Assembly: GCF_000308615.1 (NCBI RefSeq)
Contig: NZ_BAGB01000012.1
Coordinates: forward strand, 1 to 64,000
Direction: 5' to 3'
Source of the DNA: Nocardia jiangxiensis NBRC 101359
GTDB lineage: Bacteria; Actinomycetota; Actinomycetes; Mycobacteriales; Mycobacteriaceae
DNA: 64,000 nucleotides
Both the position numbers and the translations under genes were made by a program. This document shows, piece by piece, positions 1 to 8,157 of this stretch. The notes under the pieces are model-generated. The model worked only from the letters and a program-made list of their open reading frames with translations. It ran no database searches and had not been told where the DNA came from. The first letter of the stretch is position 1; every line of letters starts with the position of its first letter.

Positions 1-98
1 GTCCTAACCGCACTTCCCAAACCCCGACCCCGACCAGTGGTACGCCCACCCCGACGACATCACCAGCTCCGGCCTCGCGGTCCTACTCGACACCGGCA

Positions 99-352
99 GT
101 GACCGATGAGCAGTGTCGCACCCTCGTCGGGCACGCCGTCAACCCGCGCATCGACGTCGCCGGTATCTCGGTCTCGATGAACGCGACGGTCGGATCCATC
201 ACCCTGCCGCCGGAAATCGCCGTCAACGACGATGCCGTCGCCATACTGGCTGGCCTGGCCGTCACGGCCGCGCCGCAGTCGACCTCATCGCCGACGTCGC
301 GACCGGCCATGCCCGCGGTAGAGTCATCGCCGACCAACTGTTGGGATCATGA
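99..352 (+). pseudogene. Small conserved-looking ORF with an apparent frameshift
   Basis: From GTG at 99 the frame reads a plausible protein (VTDEQCRTLVGHAV...) up to about 265. Coding character then moves to another frame (AVDLIADVATGHARG...) and ends at a stop at 352. One extra base in the GC-rich run around 268-280 would explain this, giving an intact product of about 85 aa. The GTG start overlaps the stop (107-109) of a 34-codon open stretch that has no start in this window (8-109) and looks like the tail of another gene. The family was not recognised. This could also be noncoding; it is listed because codon usage looks coding on both sides of the break. Confidence 0.3.
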
Positions 353-756
353 TGTTGGTGGCGCAACGCGGGTGTGGGTCCAAGGAGGGGCCGTTCGGCG
401 GCAGGATGAGAATGTCAATCGCTGCATACGCCACCACGAAAGACCCGCCGTGACTCACCGTGATGGCCCACTCACACCCGCCGGAAGACGGCGGCTGGCG
501 CAACGGTGCGAGTATCGTCCGATCGTTCGGAGTCGTCCTATACCGTCGAACGACGGGCTGTCCACCTCGGGGAATGTCGTCAACGGACGACGACCCGGAT
601 ACGGCGGAGGTTCTGCCTCGAGCTTCCTGGCGGCCCCGACACAGATGTAGTCGGCGATCTGCTCCCCCCGCGCGTTTTCGAGCCACCGGTCGGCTCATCC
701 TCGTGGTCTGCGCGACAGGCGTTCGACGAGTTCGGCGTTGGCGCGGTCGCTGGTGT
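353..756. other. Stretch without a supported gene
   Basis: All overlapping open frames here look like shadows: Arg/Pro/Ser-rich translations with no family match and no convincing ribosome binding site. No RNA gene, repeat or terminator was recognised. It may be remnant DNA next to the broken ORF at 99-352. Confidence 0.4.
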
Positions 757-1908
757 TCAGCGGCGGTGGTGCGGGTATTGCGGTAGGCGTTGTTGGAAAG
801 AGAGGATCGCGGGGTTCTGGACCGTGCCGTTGCGGATCTCGATCGCGCGTCGGACGGTTTCGTGATCGTCCCAGGTGGAGTGTCCGGAAAGGACCGACCG
901 CAGGTGCGGCAGCAGCGCGTCGCTGATCTCCCAGGTCGCCGAGTTCCACAGATAGGACGGGCTGTGATCGACAGCGTAGTAGGTGACCCCGTCGCCGACC
1001 GGGAGGGTCGGCTGGGTGAACGTCGTGGGCTGCGCCCAGCTGAAGCCCATGCCTTCGTCGCAGGAGACGTCGACGATGAGGCTACCCGGGGCGAAAGCGG
1101 CGAGGTCGTGTTCGATGAGGAAGGTCAGCGGCGCGTCGGTGTCCTGCAGCACGCAGTTGACGACGATGTCGTGCTCGGCGAGGAACCCGGCCAACGGTAC
1201 CCGGCCGGGCTCGGTGTGCGCGTAGCTGCGACGCGGGTCGCCCGGGTTGTTTGCGTCGTGGTCGAAATGCACCATCGTGGCGGAATGGATCGGCGATCCG
1301 ACCGTGCTGAGGCCACGGGCGGTGAGAACTTCGACGTCGTGGATCCCGTGGGCGTTCAGCGCGGTCACCGCGCCGCGCGCGGTCGCGCCGAAGCCGATCA
1401 CCGCCGCTCGCAGTCGGCGGCCGTAGTCCCCGGTCGACCCGATCAACTGCAAGGCGTGCAGCACCGAGCAGTAGCCGGCCAGCTCGTTGTTCTTGTGGAA
1501 GACGTGCAGGCCGAACGAGCCGTCGCGCCGCCAATGGTTCATCGCCTCGAACGCGATCACGGTCAGTCGACGGTCGATGGCCAGCTGGGTCAGCTCGACG
1601 TCCTGCACACAGTGGGGCCAGCCCCACAGCACTTGGCCGGTCCGCAGTTCGGCGACGTCCTCCCGCAACGGTTTGGCCAGCAGGATGACCTCGCACTCGG
1701 CGATGAGCTGCTCGCGCGTGCGCATCCCTGCGACCATGCCCGCCAATCGCTCGTCGGGCACGCCGAAGGGTTCACCGTAGCCGTGTTCGAGGTAGATGGT
1801 TTCCCGCAGATCGGCGTCGATCCGGTCGAGGTGGCGCGGGTGGATCGGCAACCGCCGTTCGTTCTCTTTTCGTGAACGCGCGACGACGCCGAGACTGAGC
1901 TGGTGCAC
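757..1908 (-). CDS. AlaDH/PNT-family dehydrogenase, N(5)-(carboxyethyl)ornithine synthase-like
   Basis: This 383-aa protein belongs to the alanine dehydrogenase/transhydrogenase fold family. The N-terminal catalytic lobe shows the RKENERRLPIHP segment typical of the family (residues about 13-24). A Rossmann-type NAD(P) site follows at AAVIGFGATARGAV (about 175-188). The mid-section (WGWPHCVQD, FEAMNHW, FHKNNELAGYCSV) resembles the N(5)-(carboxyethyl)ornithine synthase subgroup, which reductively joins pyruvate to the ornithine side chain. That substrate is inferred by family resemblance only. The start is GTG at 1908, preceded by an AAAGGGG-type ribosome binding site. The gene is monocistronic, with nothing recognisable downstream on the same strand. 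Confidence 0.6.
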   Translation of the reverse strand: MHQLSLGVVARSRKENERRLPIHPRHLDRIDADLRETIYLEHGYGEPFGVPDERLAGMVAGMRTREQLIAECEVILLAKPLREDVAELRTGQVLWGWPHCVQDVELTQLAIDRRLTVIAFEAMNHWRRDGSFGLHVFHKNNELAGYCSVLHALQLIGSTGDYGRRLRAAVIGFGATARGAVTALNAHGIHDVEVLTARGLSTVGSPIHSATMVHFDHDANNPGDPRRSYAHTEPGRVPLAGFLAEHDIVVNCVLQDTDAPLTFLIEHDLAAFAPGSLIVDVSCDEGMGFSWAQPTTFTQPTLPVGDGVTYYAVDHSPSYLWNSATWEISDALLPHLRSVLSGHSTWDDHETVRRAIEIRNGTVQNPAILSFQQRLPQYPHHRR

Positions 1909-2169
1909 CGGAGGCCCCTTTGCTAGGAACTAGTCTTAGCACACCCCGGGCAATCGTCGTGTCCTCGGGTGGTGCCCAGTCCCGACCTCGCGCAGCACAC
2001 CTTCACGACTGCCACGGACCAGAACGACACCGACAGCACGCAACTGCTCGCACTGCCGCCGAGCGGAGGCAGATCAAGGACGGCGGCGTCCCGGTAGTAA
2101 CGGAGCGAAAAAAAGGGTGCTACCGCGTGCTGTGCTGGTGGTTCTGGAGAAGTCCACTCCAGATGGGCC
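1909..2169. other. Divergent intergenic region
   Basis: This region lies between the minus-strand dehydrogenase and the plus-strand HTH gene and must hold both promoters. A short imperfect dyad (CTAGGAACTAG) lies at about 1923-1933, just upstream of the dehydrogenase start. No gene was recognised. An A-rich run (gcgaaaaaaaggg) at about 2104-2117 stands out from the GC-rich surroundings. Confidence 0.35.
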
Positions 2170-2207
2170 GTCAGGATTTCCTGACAGCCGATAGACTGTC
2201 AGGAAAT
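2170..2207. promoter_or_regulatory. Composite operator: three copies of a TGTCAGGA-type half site
   Basis: Two overlapping dyads share a half site. The first is GTCAGGA-TT-TCCTGAC (2170-2185). The second is a 12-bp perfect inverted repeat, ATTTCCTGACAG (2176-2187) and CTGTCAGGAAAT (2196-2207), separated by 8 nt. The block ends 25 nt before the ATG at 2233, where a repressor could block transcription. The HTH protein encoded immediately downstream is the obvious candidate ligand; this is inference. Confidence 0.6.
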
Positions 2208-2232
2208 TCAGGCAACGGATTCGAAGGCAGGT

Positions 2233-2763
2233 ATGAGTAGAAGCACCGAAGATGGACAGCATGAGGGATGGGTCATGCAGCTGTTCGCAGATGGCTACGG
2301 CGGCGGCGGCGGATACAGCAGCGAAGGCATCCCGGTCACCCACGCTCCGGATGGTTCACTGATCGTTGACCGCGAGTGCTATCGCGCCGAAGAGGAGATA
2401 ACCGGCTGGCAGGTGGCGTGCGTTGCGGTAGGCAGTGGGCGCATTCACTGGCGGGGCCCGGTCTGGACCCGGACACGCGCAGCCGATGATGCCGATACCC
2501 ACTATTGTTTCAACGACGGTCACGGATTTGCCGAGGACTCCGGCGAATTCGGAGATGCTGCCATGCAGGACTGGTACGCCCATATCCGCCCGTTCCAAGC
2601 GCTGCGACAGATCGAGGTAATCACCGACGAAATCGCCGAAGCTGAACACCGGCGCATCGAAGCTGTGCGTCAGGCCCGCGCAGGCGGAGCTTCTTGGACC
2701 GATATCGGCCGCGCCGCCCGCATAACCCGGCAGTCCGCACACGAGCGCTGGTCGAAACCGTGA
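2233..2763 (+). CDS. Small protein with C-terminal helix-turn-helix, unknown function
   Basis: The product is 176 aa. The C-terminal 35 residues (RRIEAVRQARAGGASWTDIG then ARITRQSAHERW) form a sigma-like/AsnC-like helix-turn-helix of the kind found at the end of many short actinobacterial proteins. The N-terminal 130 residues are not recognised; they are acidic and include a Gly run (GYGGGGGY, about 22-29). The start is ATG 2233, preceded by GAAGGCAGGT. The gene stands alone, 25 nt downstream of a complex inverted-repeat operator, so autoregulation is likely. It lies in the sparse region beside tRNA-Arg and may be part of an island. Confidence 0.6.
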   Translation: MSRSTEDGQHEGWVMQLFADGYGGGGGYSSEGIPVTHAPDGSLIVDRECYRAEEEITGWQVACVAVGSGRIHWRGPVWTRTRAADDADTHYCFNDGHGFAEDSGEFGDAAMQDWYAHIRPFQALRQIEVITDEIAEAEHRRIEAVRQARAGGASWTDIGRAARITRQSAHERWSKP

Positions 2764-3038
2764 GAACAATCCGCGTCGATGCGATCGAGGCATTGACCAC
2801 TCCGGCAGTCGAGGCGAGTTCTGCACCACGACTTCTCGCTCTTGCGTCCACCTCCTCGGGCGAGTGAAGAACGCCCGCGGCGCTGCCTGCTCCATTGTCG
2901 CCGACGCGTACCCGTTGGCTTGATCCGGGCTGTGACGAGTCCGGACAGGATCGGTTCACCGACTCGGCGCGACGTCGATCTTCCCGTATCGGAGCTGAGC
3001 CTGTGAGGGCTGAGCTCCGACGCCGGACAGGAGTATGT

Positions 3039-3182
3039 CTACTTGCGCTTCTTGTTCCTGTTCTCCAGGGCTTCGACACCGGACTCAGGCGCGGCTGCCT
3101 TGGCCTTCTTCTCCGCTCGCTTCTCCTTGATCGATTTTCCCTGCTTCTTGGACATCGTGCTACGCGGAGATTTGTCGGACAA
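3039..3182 (-). CDS. Short highly basic Lys-rich protein (47 aa)
   Basis: TTG at 3182 opens a 47-codon frame preceded by a good AAAGGA ribosome binding site 8-9 nt upstream. The product begins LSDKSPRSTMSKKQGKSIKE and ends in NKKRK, and is very rich in Lys, Arg and Glu. Small proteins of this DKSPR...MSKK.GKS.KEKRA type recur in actinobacteria as unannotated or hypothetical genes. Function is unknown; the charge pattern would suit a nucleic-acid or ribosome-associated peptide, but that is a guess. An internal ATG at 3155 would give 38 aa and has a poorer ribosome binding site. Confidence 0.6.
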   Translation of the reverse strand: MSDKSPRSTMSKKQGKSIKEKRAEKKAKAAAPESGVEALENRNKKRK

Positions 3183-3619
3183 TTGGGCATCCTTTGTTTG
3201 CAAGACCTCGGCGGTCTCGTTCCCTCGACAGTACGCCCCCGGGGAGGTTCCGGCCCGGATCAGAGCGCGGCGCGCTGGCATTCGAGCGTTTCCTCGACGA
3301 GCGCGCATTGGTTGTCCGACAACGCATCCGGCCTCAGCCGAACGGCGCGCACAGCCGACGAGTGCATCCTCGGGCGGGTATGTACGGTCGTGAAGCGTGG
3401 GCACGTCGACACGGCGTTGCTCATCCTCTCGGCACCCCCAGCGCCGAAGATGATCGTGCACCACGCTGAACGCGCACCATCCGGCAGAACAGTGTGCTTT
3501 TGCCGGTGACATACATTCGTCCACTACTGCCCCGAGCAGAACTCAGGGGAACATCAGAGTCTCCATCGGATCCAGACGATTCATTGAGCAGTGCTCTGCG
3601 GTACACGCGGAAGAAATGG
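3183..3619. other. Stretch without a supported gene
   Basis: About 440 bp between two small minus-strand genes. The available frames give Arg/Cys/Ser-rich translations without recognisable domains. It should contain the promoter for the 47-aa gene. No RNA or repeat was recognised. Confidence 0.4.
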
Positions 3620-3784
3620 TCAGCGCCCGTGTCGATTCCGTTTGCGTACTTCTCCGTCGTGTTCTTCGATGGTGTGGTCGAGTCGGCGGCGGCTCGCGGG
3701 ATCGGTTGTGGCGGCTCGTGTTCTGCGGAGTGCGGCGAGGTCGCGCATCAATTCCAGGTAGTTCTTTTCACTTACTGCGGGCAT
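3620..3784 (-). CDS. Short charged protein (54 aa), overlapping the DUF5994 gene
   Basis: ATG 3784 has an AGGAG ribosome binding site about 6 nt upstream. The 54-aa product (MPAVSEKNYLELMRDLAALR..., ending RKRNRHGR) is mostly charged and predicted helical, with no signal peptide or membrane segment. Its start lies inside the last 13 nt of the DUF5994 gene, which suggests translational coupling and a two-gene operon. The family is not recognised. Confidence 0.5.
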   Translation of the reverse strand: MPAVSEKNYLELMRDLAALRRTRAATTDPASRRRLDHTIEEHDGEVRKRNRHGR

Positions 3785-4242
3785 CTGCTGCTCCTGGCGC
3801 TGACGGCAGCCGTCCGCTTCGCATATGTTCTCGCTGCGATTGTCCGAGTGCATCGGTCGTACGGCAGGGGCTGTCCGGTCGCCCAACGCATCCGGGTGGC
3901 TGCTTGTTCGGGTGCGGTGTGGGCGGGTACTACGAGCAGTGCCAGCCGTGCGCCCTGCGGTCCGAACAGGTGCACGATGCCGCCCTGGCAACCATCGGCG
4001 CTGGATACTGTTGTGTTCCAGTCGAATCCGATGTGTTCCAGCCGACCGAGGCGCGCCGCGAGAACAGCGATCACCTCGTGCAGTTCGGTCATCGGCTCGG
4101 CGGTGCGCGGCCACCATGCGCCGTCGATTGACCCGGTGGCGGCGTCTGGCTCGCGCAACACCAACCGTGGCGCTCGAGGCCGCGCCTTCCCCGGCGACGG
4201 CACAGGTTCACCGGTCATGTCGGAACGCGGGCAGGAAGCCAT
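3772..4242 (-). CDS. DUF5994 family protein
   Basis: The product is 156 aa when started at ATG 4242. The core resembles DUF5994: RLVLREPDA, then GSIDGAWWPRT, an ELHEVIAVLAARLGRLEHIG helix, and a C-terminal ARLALLVVPAHTAPEQAATR strand-helix. DUF5994 proteins are small actinobacterial cytosolic proteins of unknown function, often present in several copies. The gene overlaps the next one (54 aa) by 13 nt. A longer frame reaches 4368, but its upstream part lacks family similarity. Confidence 0.6.
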   Translation of the reverse strand: MASCPRSDMTGEPVPSPGKARPRAPRLVLREPDAATGSIDGAWWPRTAEPMTELHEVIAVLAARLGRLEHIGFDWNTTVSSADGCQGGIVHLFGPQGARLALLVVPAHTAPEQAATRMRWATGQPLPYDRCTRTIAARTYAKRTAAVSARSSRCPQ

Positions 4243-4422
4243 GGCCCCTTCGACTGGCTGGAGCACAATCTGAGGGGCGTGTTCAAGCGCTGGTCGCGGG
4301 TCACGCGTTCGATCACCGTGGCGGTGAACTTCTCCGCGCCGTCGGGGAAATGACCGCAGAGTGCTCATGCAATCGGTCTGTTCGGGGACGAGCGGCTCGG
4401 CAGCCTCCCCGCCGCGTACATC

Positions 4423-4662
4423 CGATGGTTACGGCCTCTGGGTGCCCCCGGCGGGATTCGAACCTGCGGCCTGGCCTTTAGGCGATGGTTACGGCCTCTG
4501 GGTGCCCCCGGCGGGATTCGAACCTGCGGCCTGGCCTTTAGGCGATGGTTACGGCCTCTGGGTGCCCCCGGCGGGATTCGAACCTGCGGCCTGGCCTTTA
4601 GGCGATGGTTACGGCCTCTGGGTGCCCCCGGCAGGATTCGAACCTGCGGCCTACCCTTTAGG
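4423..4662. repeat. Four 60-bp tandem units, each carrying the 3' half of tRNA-Arg
   Basis: The sequence repeats with an exact 60-bp period (units starting at about 4423, 4483, 4543 and 4603). Three units are identical. The fourth is the 3' part of the real tRNA gene and differs at a few positions (G to A at 4633, and ctggcc versus ctaccc). Each unit holds, on the minus strand, the T arm, the acceptor 3' strand and about 20 bp of flank. In the extra copies the T stem has one mismatch (GCAGG against CCCGC), so they would not make mature tRNA. The plus-strand frame reading PPAGFEPAA across the array is the usual artefact of translating tRNA. Confidence 0.85.
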
Positions 4663-4695
4663 AGAGGGTTGCTCTATCCCCTGAGCTACGGAGGC
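4623..4695 (-). tRNA. tRNA-Arg, anticodon CCT
   Basis: A 73-nt cloverleaf reads from 4695 down to 4623. The acceptor stem is GCCTCCG/CGGGGGC (one T-G pair) with discriminator A. The anticodon stem is ACCCT/AGGGT around loop CTCCTAA, giving anticodon CCT (decodes AGG). The T arm is GCAGG-TTCGAAT-CCTGC. The 3' CCA is not encoded (CCC follows the discriminator). Its 3' end faces the tandem array and the sparse accessory strip to the left, the usual geometry for an integration target. Confidence 0.93.
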
Positions 4696-4793
4696 TGGCC
4701 GGTATCGGTGTTGGTACCGGGCCCGCGCGAGTTTACCCAATGCGGGCGATCGTGTGGGATTTCGGGTCGGGTGTCGGGAGTGGTACGGGCGGG

Positions 4794-6272
4794 TCAGGGG
4801 TGCGGGGGCGTGGGGGCGGTGGATTCTTCGTAGTCGGCGGGGGTGAATTTTCTTGTCTTCCAACGGAAGAGGACGGTGGCGCCGGGCCAGTTGTTGGTGA
4901 TGCGGCCCGAGGCGTTGCGGTACCAGCTGGAGCAGAAGTTCCAGGGGGTGTCCTTCAGGCGGCGTTGGAGCCAGTCGTCCCAGGACTGTTCGGTGGCAGG
5001 GCGGGCCGAGAGGTAGCGGCCGGGTCGGGGGGACAGGTACTGGACGATCTGGCGGATGTAGCGGGCCTGGGATTCGAGCATGTAGATGATCGACCCCGCG
5101 CCGACGTTGGTGTTCGGGCCGTACATCAGGAACAGGTTCGGGAACTCCGGGACCGATATGCCCAGGTAGGCGCGGGCGCCCTCGGGGGACCAGACATCGG
5201 CGAGCTTGCGTCCGGCGCGGCCGTAGATGTTCATGGGGGCGAGGAATTCGGTGCCCTTGAATCCGGTGCCGTAGACGATGACGTCCACCTCGTGCTCGAC
5301 GCCGTCGGCGGTGCGGATGCCGGTCGGGGTGACCGCCTCGATGGCGGTGGTCTCCACGGTGACGTTCGGCCGGCTCAGCGCCGGGAAGTACTCGTTGGAG
5401 AACAGGCCGCGCTTACATCCGGCGGCGTAGTCGGGAGTGAGTTTGCGACGCAGTTCCGGATCCGGAACCTGCTGTTCGCGATGCCGATCCGCGATGCCGA
5501 CCACCGGACCCTTGATGCCGGGGATATCGGTGAGCGCGAGCGCCATCACCTCGAAGAACAGCCAGATCGCGAACCGCTCGGCCCATCGGCTCGGCGGGAA
5601 CCGGTTGAACAGTGCGTGATGGAACGCGGTGTACTCGGTGTCGAATTTCGGCAGCACCCAGGCGGCCGAACGCTGGAACAGCGTCAGGTGCGCGGCCTGC
5701 GGCTGGATCGCCGGAATGTATTGGATCGCACTGGCTCCCGTGCCGATGCAGGCGATCCGCTTACCGGTCAGGTCGACGTTGTGATCCCATTCGGCGGAGT
5801 GGAACGCGGGCCCGGTGAAGGTGTCGATGCCCGGGATGTCGGGCAGCGCCGGACGGGACAGCTGGCCGACCGCGGGGATCAGCACGTCTGCGGTCAGGGT
5901 GCTGCCATCCGCGGTGCGGACCTGCCAGATGCCTTGCCGCTCATCGAATTCCGCATCCGTCACCTCGGTGCCGAACCGGATCTTCTCGGGCAGGCGGTAC
6001 TTGTCCGCCACCGAACGCATATACGTGTGGATGTCGGCCTGCTGCGAAAAGCGCCGCGGCCAATCGGATTTCGGCTCGAACGACCACGAGTACAGCGGTG
6101 AGGGCACATCGCAGGCGGCGTTGGGATAGGTGTTCTCCCGCCACACCCCGCCGAGGTCGGCGGCCTTCTCCAGGATCGTGAAATTCTCCAGGCCGTTGCG
6201 CTTCAGCTCGAGCGCCATGCCGAGCCCGGCGAATCCGGCTCCGATGATGAGGATGGAGGGCGTGCGGGTCAT
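4794..6272 (-). CDS. FAD-dependent monooxygenase, Baeyer-Villiger type
   Basis: This is a flavin monooxygenase expected to use FAD and NADPH to insert oxygen into ketones or similar substrates. Visible signatures are the N-terminal FAD site GAGFAGLG about 10 residues in, the BVMO fingerprint FTGPAFHSAEW (matching FxGxxxHxxxW), the NADPH Rossmann motif CIGTGASAIQ, and the ATG-type motif VYGTGFKGTEFL. At 492 aa the length is normal for the family. The start is set at ATG 6272 because it puts the FAD motif at the usual distance; an in-frame ATG at 6344 would add 24 unlike residues. Substrate unknown. It is a single gene between the tRNA and a divergent acyl-CoA ligase. Confidence 0.85.
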   Translation of the reverse strand: MTRTPSILIIGAGFAGLGMALELKRNGLENFTILEKAADLGGVWRENTYPNAACDVPSPLYSWSFEPKSDWPRRFSQQADIHTYMRSVADKYRLPEKIRFGTEVTDAEFDERQGIWQVRTADGSTLTADVLIPAVGQLSRPALPDIPGIDTFTGPAFHSAEWDHNVDLTGKRIACIGTGASAIQYIPAIQPQAAHLTLFQRSAAWVLPKFDTEYTAFHHALFNRFPPSRWAERFAIWLFFEVMALALTDIPGIKGPVVGIADRHREQQVPDPELRRKLTPDYAAGCKRGLFSNEYFPALSRPNVTVETTAIEAVTPTGIRTADGVEHEVDVIVYGTGFKGTEFLAPMNIYGRAGRKLADVWSPEGARAYLGISVPEFPNLFLMYGPNTNVGAGSIIYMLESQARYIRQIVQYLSPRPGRYLSARPATEQSWDDWLQRRLKDTPWNFCSSWYRNASGRITNNWPGATVLFRWKTRKFTPADYEESTAPTPPHP

Positions 6273-6510
6273 ACCCCAGAGATTATGTGGTCGGACCGCG
6301 TTTTCTAGGGGAACGCCGGACATCGGATCAATATTTTCGGCCAACCTGGCGGGCGAGTCGCGGAGTTGATCATGATCCGGGTATTTACCCTGCTCCCAGG
6401 GCGTGTTGCAGGTTGGTCTGGCTTCAGTCGACTCAATAACGATGACGCGCGGTATCAGCTATCCTCGCGGCAGGTGTGACCTCGTTCACGGGTGAAGGAG
6501 TGGCGTTCGG

Positions 6511-8145
6511 ATGTTGAGCACGATGCAGGACGAGCAGCTGTCGCTGGCTACGCTGTTGCGGTACGCGCAGAGTTTCCACGGCGATGCGACGATCTCGACG
6601 TGGACGGGTGAGGGTGTTCGCACCATCACCTATCGGGAGATGGGCGCCGAAGCGGCGCGGCTGGCCAATGCCCTGCGCGCGCTGGGAATCGGCGAGGGTG
6701 ACCGGGTCGCCACCTTCATGTGGAACAACACCGAGCACATGGTCGTCTACGCGGCCGTCCCGGCGATGGGTGCGGTCCTGCACGCGCTGAACATCCGGTT
6801 GTTCCCCGAACAGCTGGTCTACGTGGCCAATCACGCCGAGGATCAGGTGGTGATCGTCGACGGTTCGCTGCTGCCGATGTTCGCGAAGTACCTGCCGCAG
6901 CTGCGCACGGTCCGGCACGTCCTCGTCGCCAACGGCGATCCGGCCGAACTCACCGCGCCCGCCGGAGTCCAGGTGCACTCCTACTCCGAACTCCTTGCCG
7001 CACAACCGGATACCTACGACTATCCGGTTCTGGACGAATATGCACCCTCCGGGATGTGCTACACCTCCGGCACCACCGGAGATCCCAAGGGCGTGGTCTA
7101 CTCGCACCGGTCCAACTGGCTGCACGCCATGCAGGTGATCTCGCCGAACAGCATGGGATTCAGCGATCAGGACACCGTGCTGGCCATCGTGCCGCTGTTC
7201 CACGCCAACGCCTGGGGTATGCCGTATGCGGCGATGATGACCGGGGCCAGCCTGCTGATGCCCGACCGGTTCCTGCAGCCGAGCCCGCTGCTGGAGATGA
7301 TGGCCCAGGTCCGGCCGACCTTCGCCGCCGCGGTGCCGACCATCTGGGGTGGTGTGCTGGCCGCACTCGAGGCTCATCCCCAGGACATCTCGCACCTGCG
7401 CACCTGCGCGGTCGGCGGTTCGGCCCTGCCGCCCTCGATGATGCGTGCGTTCCAGGACAAGTACGGCGTGAAGCTGTTGCACGCCTGGGGAATGACCGAG
7501 ACCTCGCCGCTGGGCAGTATCGCGCACCCGCCGAAAGGTGCTGTGGGCGATGAGGAATGGGCCTATCGCGCCACCCAGGGCCGCTTCCCGGCCTCGGTGC
7601 AGGCGCGGATCGTCGGCGACGACGGCAGTGTCCTGCCCGATGACGGAAAGTCGGTGGGCGAGTTGGAGGTTCGCGGTCCGTGGATCGCCGGATCGTATTA
7701 CTCGCCCGACGGCGCCGAGGTGGACGCGAGCAAATTCGACGACGGCTGGCTGCGCACCGGCGACGTCGGGCACATCAGCCCCAACGGCTATCTGACCCTC
7801 GTGGACCGCTCCAAGGATGTGATCAAATCCGGCGGCGAGTGGATCTCCTCGGTGGATCTGGAGAACGCGATGATGGGTCATCCGGCGGTCGCGGAGGCCT
7901 CGGTGATCGGCGTCCCCGACGAGAAGTGGGACGAGCGCCCGCTGGTGGCGATCGTGCTGAAGGAGGGCTTCACCGCCGAGGCGGCCGAGTTGCAGGGCTA
8001 CCTGGTGGACAAGTTCGCCAAATGGCAGCTGCCCGAGCACTGGACGTTCATCGATGAGATTCCCAAGACCAGCGTCGGCAAGTTCGACAAGAAACGCCTG
8101 CGTGCGCGGTACGCTGACGGGGATCTGAAAGTTGTTACGCTGTAG
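6511..8145 (+). CDS. Long-chain fatty-acid-CoA ligase
   Basis: This 544-aa ANL-superfamily enzyme activates a fatty acid with ATP and transfers it to CoA. It shows the P-loop YTSGTTGDPKGV (about 183-194), HAWGMTE (A5), GWLRTGDVG (A7), a VDRSKDVIKSGGEWIS hinge/A8 region, and a C-terminal GKFDKKRLR motif with the catalytic Lys. The ATG at 6511 has a GAAGGAG ribosome binding site. A second acyl-CoA ligase starts 12 nt after its stop, so the two are surely cotranscribed. The chain-length class cannot be told from sequence alone. Confidence 0.88.
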   Translation: MLSTMQDEQLSLATLLRYAQSFHGDATISTWTGEGVRTITYREMGAEAARLANALRALGIGEGDRVATFMWNNTEHMVVYAAVPAMGAVLHALNIRLFPEQLVYVANHAEDQVVIVDGSLLPMFAKYLPQLRTVRHVLVANGDPAELTAPAGVQVHSYSELLAAQPDTYDYPVLDEYAPSGMCYTSGTTGDPKGVVYSHRSNWLHAMQVISPNSMGFSDQDTVLAIVPLFHANAWGMPYAAMMTGASLLMPDRFLQPSPLLEMMAQVRPTFAAAVPTIWGGVLAALEAHPQDISHLRTCAVGGSALPPSMMRAFQDKYGVKLLHAWGMTETSPLGSIAHPPKGAVGDEEWAYRATQGRFPASVQARIVGDDGSVLPDDGKSVGELEVRGPWIAGSYYSPDGAEVDASKFDDGWLRTGDVGHISPNGYLTLVDRSKDVIKSGGEWISSVDLENAMMGHPAVAEASVIGVPDEKWDERPLVAIVLKEGFTAEAAELQGYLVDKFAKWQLPEHWTFIDEIPKTSVGKFDKKRLRARYADGDLKVVTL

Positions 8146-8157
8146 GGGATTCCGACG

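Noticed and set aside
4361..4684. Plus-strand repeat protein with PPAGFEPAA units
   Set aside because: This is the translated complement of tRNA-Arg 3' ends, a common annotation artefact.
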